Part shown: piece after piece, positions 7,645-13,354 of the stretch
Position numbering within the stretch: the first letter of the stretch is position 1
How the letters are laid out: each line of letters begins with the position of its first letter
Assembly: GCA_014729935.1 (NCBI GenBank)
Contig: WJJB01000069.1
Location: forward strand, 1-13,354
From: Candidatus Bathyarchaeota archaeon
Lineage (GTDB): Archaea > Asgardarchaeota > Lokiarchaeia > Sigyniarchaeales > Sigyniarchaeaceae
Length of the DNA stretch: 13,354 nucleotides
Direction of reading: 5' to 3'
Notes under the pieces: model-generated
Seen by the model: the letters and a program-made list of their open reading frames with translations, nothing else
Told to the model about the DNA's origin: nothing
Database searches by the model: none
Position numbers and translations under genes: made by a program

Positions 7645-8730
7645 TCATGATTTAAACGTGGTGCTATATTCCCTCGTGATATTCATGTACAGGTTACCAA
7701 GTTCCACGGAAGATTCTATCTCGGTTCCTTCCCGCCATTCATTATACGTGCATATCAATATCCAATCAGGCTTGGCTGCCATGGCAACGTCCCACGATTG
7801 GTTATAGGTTGCCCCATTTTTTCTCGGAAACGCGGGTGATGGATCCAAGTTGAAATGAAGATGGTGGGTAGTGTCATTGTACCCTGGGAACACCGTCGAG
7901 CAAGCAAGCTCGTGATGAATCCTCGCCATGGCATTCACCGCACGAAATTTCTCAAGTGCGATGGATGATGCATGGATATATGTGGCTACGGGATTGTACA
8001 CGTGAAACCCGTCAAATATTTCCAGCTCTAACTCCTTGATGGGTACATCTTGATGGCCGGGCTCATCCCGCCAATATCCGCCATTCGATGACCCAATATC
8101 TGCAATCAAGAAAGGCTTCAGACCATCCCGATGGAGCATGTCGATTGCCACCTTCCAATCAAGAATGGATGCCCTCGCTCGATAGTTGAACAGGAATAGC
8201 ACTGGCCGTCCACTTATTCGCAAGAAATTTGGATGGGTTCCATGAGTCTCGATCATGTATCTTAAATCCAAGTACAGGTTCATGGTACCATTGGGATTAT
8301 CACTGCTATAACGATCTTGCACCGATTCGAATATCACGGCGTGTTCCATCGGGATGGCATTTGCTTGAGTGAGATTGAGAATTTCACCGAATCGAGCATC
8401 CAGCTCGTTCCCCGGTCCCCACCAGGTATTGATGAAGGTATCGATACCTGAAGCACTTGCATCTTGGAGATGATGAAGCAGGACGGATGCATTGCTGCTA
8501 TTGTAGGGCATGGGATTACCAGTTCCCATATCTGGCATTCGCTCGGTATCAATGAGGAATTCACTTGCATCATACCACGTGTAATAAAATGCACATACCC
8601 GGGGTTCGAATTGCTCCCGGGTCAGCCCGCCACCTAATTGCATTAATCCAATGGCTGGAACAACGATCATGGCCATTGCTGATACTAGCATCGTGATTCT
8701 TAATGATGTCTTCATTGCATTTCTTTTCAT
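7645..8730 (-). CDS. Membrane-anchored GH99 endo-alpha-mannosidase-like protein B
   Basis: This 361-residue protein belongs to the GH99 TIM-barrel family (human MANEA, Bacteroides endo-alpha-1,2-mannosidases). After an N-terminal membrane anchor (about 11-30) the barrel opens with Cys-Ala-Phe-Tyr-Tyr-Thr-Trp-Tyr (46-53) and continues with an Asp-Thr-Phe-Ile-Asn-Thr-Trp-Trp-Gly strand (97-105). It ends with Tyr-Asn-Glu331-Trp-Arg-Glu334-Gly-Thr-Glu-Ile-Glu. Glu331 and Glu334 match the catalytic Glu-X-X-Glu pair of GH99, which works through an epoxide-type 1,2-anhydro sugar. The loop after the first strand is shorter than in copy A and lacks its His-Trp and Asp-Pro-Pro elements. Seven Asn-X-Ser/Thr sequons lie outside the membrane. 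The ATG at 8730 overlaps the permease B stop (ATGA) and follows GGGAGAGG; a longer start at 8766 lies inside permease B and is not preferred. It probably faces the cell exterior. Confidence 0.9.
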   Translation of the reverse strand: MKRNAMKTSLRITMLVSAMAMIVVPAIGLMQLGGGLTREQFEPRVCAFYYTWYDASEFLIDTERMPDMGTGNPMPYNSSNASVLLHHLQDASASGIDTFINTWWGPGNELDARFGEILNLTQANAIPMEHAVIFESVQDRYSSDNPNGTMNLYLDLRYMIETHGTHPNFLRISGRPVLFLFNYRARASILDWKVAIDMLHRDGLKPFLIADIGSSNGGYWRDEPGHQDVPIKELELEIFDGFHVYNPVATYIHASSIALEKFRAVNAMARIHHELACSTVFPGYNDTTHHLHFNLDPSPAFPRKNGATYNQSWDVAMAAKPDWILICTYNEWREGTEIESSVELGNLYMNITREYSTTFKS

Positions 8731-9977
8731 GAGCCTCTCCCATTCGAATCCATTGATTTCGCCCATGATATCGAAAACAAGATGATACCAATCGTGAGTA
8801 TTAAGCCAACCAACGAGAATGACCTCACGATAATAATCTCGTTACCATCTACCATGAACACGAGGACCACGCCCAAGATGGTGCCAATGATGGAACTCGC
8901 ATCCTTCAACCCGAGCCATTTCTTTCCAACGAGGATCTTGCGGGAAAACAAGGAAAGAACGGGAAAAGGAAGCAAGAAACCCGATGCCACTCGGAAGATA
9001 ATGCTAATAACTGGAATGACCGTATTCTGTCCCGTGAAAAGCAATCCCAAGAATGTGATTGATGCAAGACAAGCGGCAATGGATGGAACCAAGGCTTTTT
9101 TGTTCGTTTCAACCTTTCCCATGCCAATTAAACAGTGGAGGAACCAAGCCGAGAGTGCACCACCCGACAGAACTGCCACTGTGATGATGGCAATGAAAGT
9201 TTCATTCAAGGCACTCCCGTGATTGGAAAACATGCTCAAGGCGGTAATTACCATGAAAGGAAAGGACATGATCGAGATACTTGACAATGTCGCAAGAATG
9301 CATGCGAACCTTTTCCCTTTCATGAAATTGCTTGTTTCTTGAAGATCACCGAGCTTCAAGGCACCCTCCTTCCTGTTAACGATTCCCGCCTTATCCAGGG
9401 ACCCCCGTCCCATATTCCAAGTAACGAACCACGTGATGCCGCATGCGATCAAGCCTATCGAGAATACCAAGAGCCACGGGGTAGCTGTTGTTTTCAACAG
9501 GTAGTTCGTTGCAATTGCAAGCAGGAAAGCGTTTAAGCCCCCGCCGATTTCAGCTTGATTCACCTGAGTTTTTTTCGTGGATCCATTATCACTCACGGGA
9601 AGGACGTAATGAAGCAACATGCTAGTCGCAAGGGTGATCACGGGTAACCCTGCAATGGTTTGAAGGACAAGCAATCCCCCTGTTCCAAGAACGACTGGAA
9701 CAATAAAGTTGGTGATCCAATAAGCCCTCCCATCTCTCGTCGTGTGATGGAGTATCCAGCTTCCACAAATGGGGGATAGCAGGACAAGGAGAAGTACTAC
9801 GTATGTTACTACGGTATATCCTTCTATCATGGTAACGGCTTCCATCAACCCAGCCGTGAACACGTAGAATCCGAAAAAGACAAGAAAAAACCTGAGCGTG
9901 TACCTCATCGCCAAAAGATTGGTTGATGGATTCCCTTTCACTCGGTGAGATACTTCATGGGGGTTCGCTTGAGCCAT
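8727..9977 (-). CDS. 12-TM MFS-like membrane protein (permease B)
   Basis: This is a 416-residue polytopic membrane protein with about twelve hydrophobic segments arranged six plus six. A hydrophilic, charged central loop lies at about 188-225, the layout of major facilitator superfamily carriers. I see no clear MFS signature motif, so the family call rests on topology. The soluble N-terminus (about 1-25) is polar. The start is taken at ATG 9977; an in-frame GTG at 9986 would add three residues and cannot be excluded. Its last codons contain the ribosome binding site of the GH99 gene downstream and the two share an ATGA overlap, so translation is coupled and the proteins probably work together. 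It has the same size, topology and partner as permease A and is probably a diverged paralogue. It could import a released oligosaccharide or flip a glycan carrier; neither is proven. Confidence 0.8.
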   Translation of the reverse strand: MAQANPHEVSHRVKGNPSTNLLAMRYTLRFFLVFFGFYVFTAGLMEAVTMIEGYTVVTYVVLLLVLLSPICGSWILHHTTRDGRAYWITNFIVPVVLGTGGLLVLQTIAGLPVITLATSMLLHYVLPVSDNGSTKKTQVNQAEIGGGLNAFLLAIATNYLLKTTATPWLLVFSIGLIACGITWFVTWNMGRGSLDKAGIVNRKEGALKLGDLQETSNFMKGKRFACILATLSSISIMSFPFMVITALSMFSNHGSALNETFIAIITVAVLSGGALSAWFLHCLIGMGKVETNKKALVPSIAACLASITFLGLLFTGQNTVIPVISIIFRVASGFLLPFPVLSLFSRKILVGKKWLGLKDASSIIGTILGVVLVFMVDGNEIIIVRSFSLVGLILTIGIILFSISWAKSMDSNGRGS

Positions 9978-10137
9978 GCTTACCACTCACTCATTCAGAG
10001 CAAAAAAGGATTTCCCCGGGGATTCAGGCATTTGGTACATGGCAAGGAGTGGGATTGCATGCAGGTGAATAAAAAAGTGGTGGAAGGGAATGCCATGGCA
10101 AGAAATCCAACTGGCTGGAGTGAAGGAGGCAAGAAAT
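9978..10137 (-). promoter_or_regulatory. Gap between the two permease-GH99 modules; possible internal promoter or terminator
   Basis: This is the only gap of notable size inside the minus-strand cluster. On the minus strand it holds a T-rich CTTTTTTATTC (about 10068-10078) that could be a TATA box for permease B. It also holds a perfect 10-base palindrome TCCCCGGGGA (10013-10022), followed by a second tract CCTTTTTT (10002-10009) that could end transcripts from module A. A short plus-strand open frame crosses the gap but has no protein-like features. Either the modules are separately transcribed or the operon runs through. Confidence 0.35.
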
Positions 10138-11292
10138 TCACGATTTGAATGCTGACACGAATGGTGCAGTGGCGTCCACGTAATATGTGCCATTCTGGTA
10201 GCTGGGTTCGATTTCCGAGCCTTCATGCCACTCGTTCCACGTGCAAATCAGCACCCAATCACAATTCGACTCCAGTGCCACCTCCCATGTCGTGTTGTAC
10301 GTCGCACCGTTTTCTCGCTCCAAGATAGCAGTCCCGTGACGCACTTGGGTATCATTATAGCCTGGAAGAACGGTCGTGCACGCCAGCTTCCCTGAAAAAC
10401 GAGAACCGATCACCAGCTCTTGGAACCGGGATAATGCTTTCGAGGGTTCATTCGCATAGAGACCCAAGGGATTATATACGTGGATCCCGTCGAATATCCG
10501 AGTTTCTTCCAAGGATGGTGCCTCAGGATTACCAATGTCACCAATTAGAAATGGATATAACCCGTCACCGTGCAGCAACGAGAGTGCATCGGTCCAATTC
10601 TGCCAAGATGCCTTGGCCGTGGGACTATAAACGAATATCACCGGGCGCTCCTTTCCAGTCGACGCATCATCAATCCTGAGAAAGTTCGAATGATTGCCGT
10701 ACTGCTCCACGATGAACTTAAGGTGCTGGTAAAGATTGTCCACGCACGCGGGATTCGTCTTGTTATATGAACCTTGGTTTGATTCAAAGTACACGGAATG
10801 CTCCATCGGGTATCCATCCCTCTCAGTGATGTTCAGCACTTGGCGGAACTTGTAATCCTCGGGCTCGTTGGGACCCCACCAGGTGCAGATAAACGTGTCA
10901 ATACCCGCTCCAGACGCGAGATCGAGGTGGTACTTGATCGCATCGACGTCGCAACTGTCGTATAACGTCACGTTACTAGTGTTCAAGGTGGGATGTTGCG
11001 CGGAAGCTATATCCCAAGGATCACTCAACGGGTCGTGAATGATGGGGGGGTCTAGATCGGGGTGACTTTCCCCCCAATGGAGAAGCAAGTTTTCGGTGCC
11101 AGGAAGCTCACCGTAATAGGCAGTGGCATTTCCATACCATGTATAGTAAAATGCACAGACCCGGGGCTGGTACAAGGGCTTCTGGTACCGTAAATGAGTT
11201 GGCATGTAGATGATCAAAGTGAAAGCCACCACGGTTGCCAAGCCGAGGATGGTAGCAACTTTGGTGCTTTGATTTCTTGGAGATTTGGTCAT
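10138..11292 (-). CDS. Membrane-anchored GH99 endo-alpha-mannosidase-like protein A
   Basis: This 384-residue protein is the fuller of the two GH99 copies. It has a short basic cytosolic tail, a signal-anchor helix (about 11-30), then the barrel. Cys-Ala-Phe-Tyr-Tyr-Thr-Trp-Tyr-Gly-Asn (46-55), Leu-His-Trp-Gly-Glu (71-75) and Asp-Pro-Pro (81-83) match the MANEA-type opening. They are followed by Asp-Ile-Ala-Ser-X-X-His-Pro (94-101) and Asp-Thr-Phe-Ile-Cys-Thr-Trp-Trp-Gly (132-140). The catalytic pair is Glu354 and Glu357 in Trp-Asn-Glu-Trp-His-Glu-Gly-Ser-Glu-Ile-Glu. GH99 enzymes cut inside chains next to alpha-1,2-mannose. About ten Asn-X-Ser/Thr sequons lie in the outer part (for example Asn55, 104, 107, 154, 177, 200, 232, 313, 333, 367), so the protein is probably N-glycosylated. 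The ATG overlaps the permease A stop (ATGA) and follows GAGGGATGA. Type II topology equals that of the Golgi enzyme. Confidence 0.93.
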   Translation of the reverse strand: MTKSPRNQSTKVATILGLATVVAFTLIIYMPTHLRYQKPLYQPRVCAFYYTWYGNATAYYGELPGTENLLLHWGESHPDLDPPIIHDPLSDPWDIASAQHPTLNTSNVTLYDSCDVDAIKYHLDLASGAGIDTFICTWWGPNEPEDYKFRQVLNITERDGYPMEHSVYFESNQGSYNKTNPACVDNLYQHLKFIVEQYGNHSNFLRIDDASTGKERPVIFVYSPTAKASWQNWTDALSLLHGDGLYPFLIGDIGNPEAPSLEETRIFDGIHVYNPLGLYANEPSKALSRFQELVIGSRFSGKLACTTVLPGYNDTQVRHGTAILERENGATYNTTWEVALESNCDWVLICTWNEWHEGSEIEPSYQNGTYYVDATAPFVSAFKS

Positions 11293-12509
11293 GAGTCTGT
11301 CATCCCTCTTGATAATGGCGTTACTTTCTTGATATTCCTTTTACGTGTCGCCGTATCGATGAATAACAAGGTGATCGACACGGTAACAAGTCCAGTATAG
11401 AAGATGGAAAAGATCCATTGTTCTGGAGAATTGATGATGATCAACCCTCCAGCCAACAAAGTAAAGGAGACCACGATACTACCAATCTTGAGGAAGGAGA
11501 TTACCGGTCCCGCAAGGTATTCCCTGTGGAATGCACATGCGGTAGCAACCAGGAAAGGGACAGTCCCCGCGGAAATGATTCTCAAGAGAAGCTCAGGCAA
11601 CCCTTGGATTGCGCCCGGTGCATGCACGGTAACCAATAGCGATATACCATGAACAGGTACCAATATCTTGCACACCATGGCCAGTTGTGCATCTGCATCG
11701 CTGCTAAATAATATCAAGAGCACCATTGCTGTCATGCCAAGAAGCATCGCAAGGATTTGCAGCAAGCCAGTGGTGGTCGGTCCGATCAAAGGCACCAACG
11801 TTTCCAGAATCCCGAGATCACGCCACGTGAGAAATGCCAGTGCAAGATACGCGTTTGAGGTGAATATCACCAGCGAGCTGGTTACCTTTCCCTGGATATC
11901 TGATTCCTTGAATTTCGGGTGATCATTCCCGAGTGATTGTTTCCAATCAGGTGATTCCTCCATTAACCACTTGAACATGGCAAACATGCCGGCTGCAATC
12001 AAGACAATGGAGAATGCGTTTATCATCATCAAGCAGGTATCCTTGGCAAGGGAACTGCCAAAGATGTACATGAATGCCCCGGCAAATGCAACCAAGATCA
12101 CGCTCCTGGATCCATCTTCCACGCCAAAGGCAATCCTTGCAACATTCTCTTGCAAGCCTGGATGGATTGCAATCACCACTCCAGGTGCTCCCGCGGCAAG
12201 AAGAAGGATCATGAAAGGCGAGAAGTTCCTTAACAACCCGCCGAATCCAACAAGAAACGCCACGAGAAACACGACCACGGAATATCCCCTGGATAGTCTA
12301 TTCACGAAAGTATGAAAGGTAATGGTACCCACAATCACCGCGATCAACGCTCCCGCGATAATGTATATTGCCTCCCGGGAGAAATCATCATACATGTTTA
12401 TTGTTACTTCAAGATAATTGATGCTCGTAACGAAACCAGCAAAGATAAACACGAATAGCAATGTTTTTGACAAGAATCCACGCAAGAAAACTCTCGAATT
12501 TTCATCCAT
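11289..12509 (-). CDS. 12-TM MFS-like membrane protein (permease A)
   Basis: This is a 406-residue polytopic membrane protein and the first gene of the six-gene cluster. About twelve hydrophobic helices are seen: six to residue 182, a charged central loop (about 183-208) and six more. The C-terminal tail is basic (Arg-Lys-Arg-Asn-Ile-Lys-Lys), as expected for a cytosolic end. No signature motif identifies a substrate, and the MFS-like call is from topology. ATG 12509 is chosen over the in-frame TTG at 12512; GAGATGAG lies a short distance upstream. It is translationally coupled by ATGA overlap to GH99 protein A. Similar size, layout and partner point to common origin with permease B, although I can see little residue identity by eye. 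Alternatives include a glycan-lipid flippase or a solute carrier. Confidence 0.8.
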   Translation of the reverse strand: MDENSRVFLRGFLSKTLLFVFIFAGFVTSINYLEVTINMYDDFSREAIYIIAGALIAVIVGTITFHTFVNRLSRGYSVVVFLVAFLVGFGGLLRNFSPFMILLLAAGAPGVVIAIHPGLQENVARIAFGVEDGSRSVILVAFAGAFMYIFGSSLAKDTCLMMINAFSIVLIAAGMFAMFKWLMEESPDWKQSLGNDHPKFKESDIQGKVTSSLVIFTSNAYLALAFLTWRDLGILETLVPLIGPTTTGLLQILAMLLGMTAMVLLILFSSDADAQLAMVCKILVPVHGISLLVTVHAPGAIQGLPELLLRIISAGTVPFLVATACAFHREYLAGPVISFLKIGSIVVSFTLLAGGLIIINSPEQWIFSIFYTGLVTVSITLLFIDTATRKRNIKKVTPLSRGMTDS

Positions 12510-12665
12510 CAATGGCTCATCTCAAGTGAATCATTCATTTAGCATTCATCCCCACGGTGTTTAAATCGTTTCATGATGGAGTCACTCCCAATTAGATTTA
12601 TATTCAGTTGATCGCATTATCTCATTAGCAGGCACTCGTTCGTGCCCGCATTGGTGAGATATACC
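12510..12665. promoter_or_regulatory. Divergent promoter region
   Basis: This is the intergenic region between the minus-strand cluster and the rightmost plus-strand gene. A TTTAAA element at 12560-12565 on the minus strand (context CGATTTAAACAC) lies about 54 bases from the permease A ATG and is its likely TATA box. On the plus strand TTTATATT at 12597-12604 is the likely TATA box of the unknown gene. A small hairpin GGCAC-(6)-GTGCC (12631-12646) and a GGTGAG ribosome binding site (12653-12658) come before its ATG. No tRNA or other RNA gene is seen. Confidence 0.5.
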
Positions 12666-13354
12666 ATGAGCTCGCAAAGGGAATTCGTGAGTGTCATCAA
12701 GGAACTGGGACTACCAACACCAGTTAAGCCCGGAAGACAGAAGGGGCATGTTCCATCGAAGGCAGAAAAGGATATTGACGTCTTGGAAAACCTGCTTGTT
12801 AATAACAAGGCAGGAATACTCGAAACATGGGGTGCCGTGTATGATGAGTCCCAATTCAAGAAGGCAAAAACCCAGCTCCCTGCCGTTCTCAAAAAATTGG
12901 ATTTGGAATCGAAGGAAAAAGAAATCAAGTCCCAGCTTGATGCATATTCAAAAATCTTCAAGAAATTTACCGAGCACCACGCCATCGTGATGGCACCCGT
13001 GAAAACCCTGCCCTTCAAGAAGGTGTACATGCACAAGTTACCAAAGATCTATGAGAATGAGAAGGGATCTTTGGAAATAAACGAGAAGCCCATCGGGTAT
13101 ATCGTGGAACTTCCATACCAAGTAGAACGGAGTGCCGCTTACGGCGAGATGAAAGACAAGGAACCATTGTTTGCCCCGGTTATTGGCGAATTGGAGTTGA
13201 ACTGGAATCCACCTGACGGGGCATCGCAATCCGGTGAAATCTATATCAAGGATTTCGTGTTGCAGGCAAATTTTTTCGAGGCTTTTGACAAGCAAACCAC
13301 TCGAAATTCCATCTGGCGCTACCAGAACTATGGCAGGAAGGGAGAACCCATATG
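12666..13354 (+). CDS. Uncharacterised protein, 3'-truncated by window end
   Basis: The frame is open from the ATG to the last base (229 complete codons), so the C-terminus lies beyond the window. GGTGAG lies 7 bases before the ATG and a TATA-like TTTATATT about 65 bases before it, which makes the start convincing. Residues 1 to about 115 are Lys/Glu-rich and helical. From about 118 the sequence becomes strand-rich, with Leu-Pro-Phe-Lys-Lys-Val-Tyr-Met-His and later Gly-Glu-Leu-Glu-Leu-Asn-Trp-Asn-Pro-Pro. There is no signal or TM segment in the visible part. I do not recognise a family. It is divergent from the glycan cluster and need not be functionally tied to it. Confidence 0.8.
   Translation, partial: MSSQREFVSVIKELGLPTPVKPGRQKGHVPSKAEKDIDVLENLLVNNKAGILETWGAVYDESQFKKAKTQLPAVLKKLDLESKEKEIKSQLDAYSKIFKKFTEHHAIVMAPVKTLPFKKVYMHKLPKIYENEKGSLEINEKPIGYIVELPYQVERSAAYGEMKDKEPLFAPVIGELELNWNPPDGASQSGEIYIKDFVLQANFFEAFDKQTTRNSIWRYQNYGRKGEPI

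Noticed and set aside
8728..8766. Longer GH99 B start at 8766
   Set aside because: It would add twelve polar residues before the anchor and overlap permease B by about 40 bases; the ATGA start with GGGAGAGG matches the layout of copy A exactly.
8782..9222. Plus-strand open frame of 146 codons inside permease B
   Set aside because: It is the complement of a membrane protein gene; its composition is a by-product of the hydrophobic codons on the minus strand and it has no ribosome binding site or family signs.
9945..10148. Plus-strand open frame across the gap between modules
   Set aside because: It overlaps the starts and ends of well-supported minus-strand genes and shows no protein-like pattern.
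6877..12509. Reading the cluster as an archaeal GPI-anchor pathway because of PIG-L
   Set aside because: PIG-L family members act on many amino-sugar substrates, and no other GPI enzyme (PIG-A, PIG-M, transamidase) is present.
1..13354. CRISPR array, insertion sequence, tRNA or prophage signs
   Set aside because: No regular repeats with spacers, transposase or integrase motifs, terminal inverted repeats or cloverleaf sequences were seen by eye.

Overview
The window looks archaeal, and an Asgard-type archaeon is a reasonable guess, but there is no phylogenetic marker gene (rRNA, ribosomal protein or ESP) to prove it. The reasons are: AT-rich TATA-like boxes about 30-40 bases ahead of start codons with very short leaders, GGTG/GAGG-type ribosome binding sites, extracytoplasmic proteins rich in Asn-X-Ser/Thr sequons, and several lineage-type proteins I do not recognise. 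Composition looks even throughout (roughly mid-40s % GC by eye). No mobile element, CRISPR array, tRNA or rRNA was seen.

Left part (1-4130): a 5'-truncated uroporphyrinogen-decarboxylase-superfamily protein (+) converges on two minus-strand genes. These are a probable TIM-barrel protein with a D-L-E-P-P strand end and a 525-residue all-helical acidic protein. A small tail-anchored membrane protein (+) diverges from the helical gene across a shared AT-rich promoter region.

Central and right part (4177-12509), the most interesting region: a cytosolic type I sulfatase with an added C-terminal domain (+) converges on a six-gene minus-strand cluster. In transcription order the cluster is 12-TM permease A, membrane-anchored GH99 endo-mannosidase-like protein A, 12-TM permease B, membrane-anchored GH99-like protein B, a PIG-L family de-N-acetylase, and an AEC-family transporter. 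Permease and GH99 genes are coupled both times by a 4-base ATGA stop/start overlap, so a permease+GH99 module is present twice in tandem. Both GH99 proteins keep the Glu-X-X-Glu catalytic pair (EWHE and EWRE), have an N-terminal membrane anchor and carry many N-glycosylation sequons.

Taken together, the cluster suggests a surface glycan processing and uptake (or glycan remodelling) locus. The two GH99 enzymes would cut an alpha-mannose-containing glycan outside the cell, the paired permeases and AEC protein would move products or partners across the membrane, and PIG-L and the sulfatase would remove N-acetyl and sulfate groups inside. This functional picture is inference; the gene families and the operon layout are seen directly.

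Right end: a divergent gene of unknown function (+) starts at 12666 and runs off the window.
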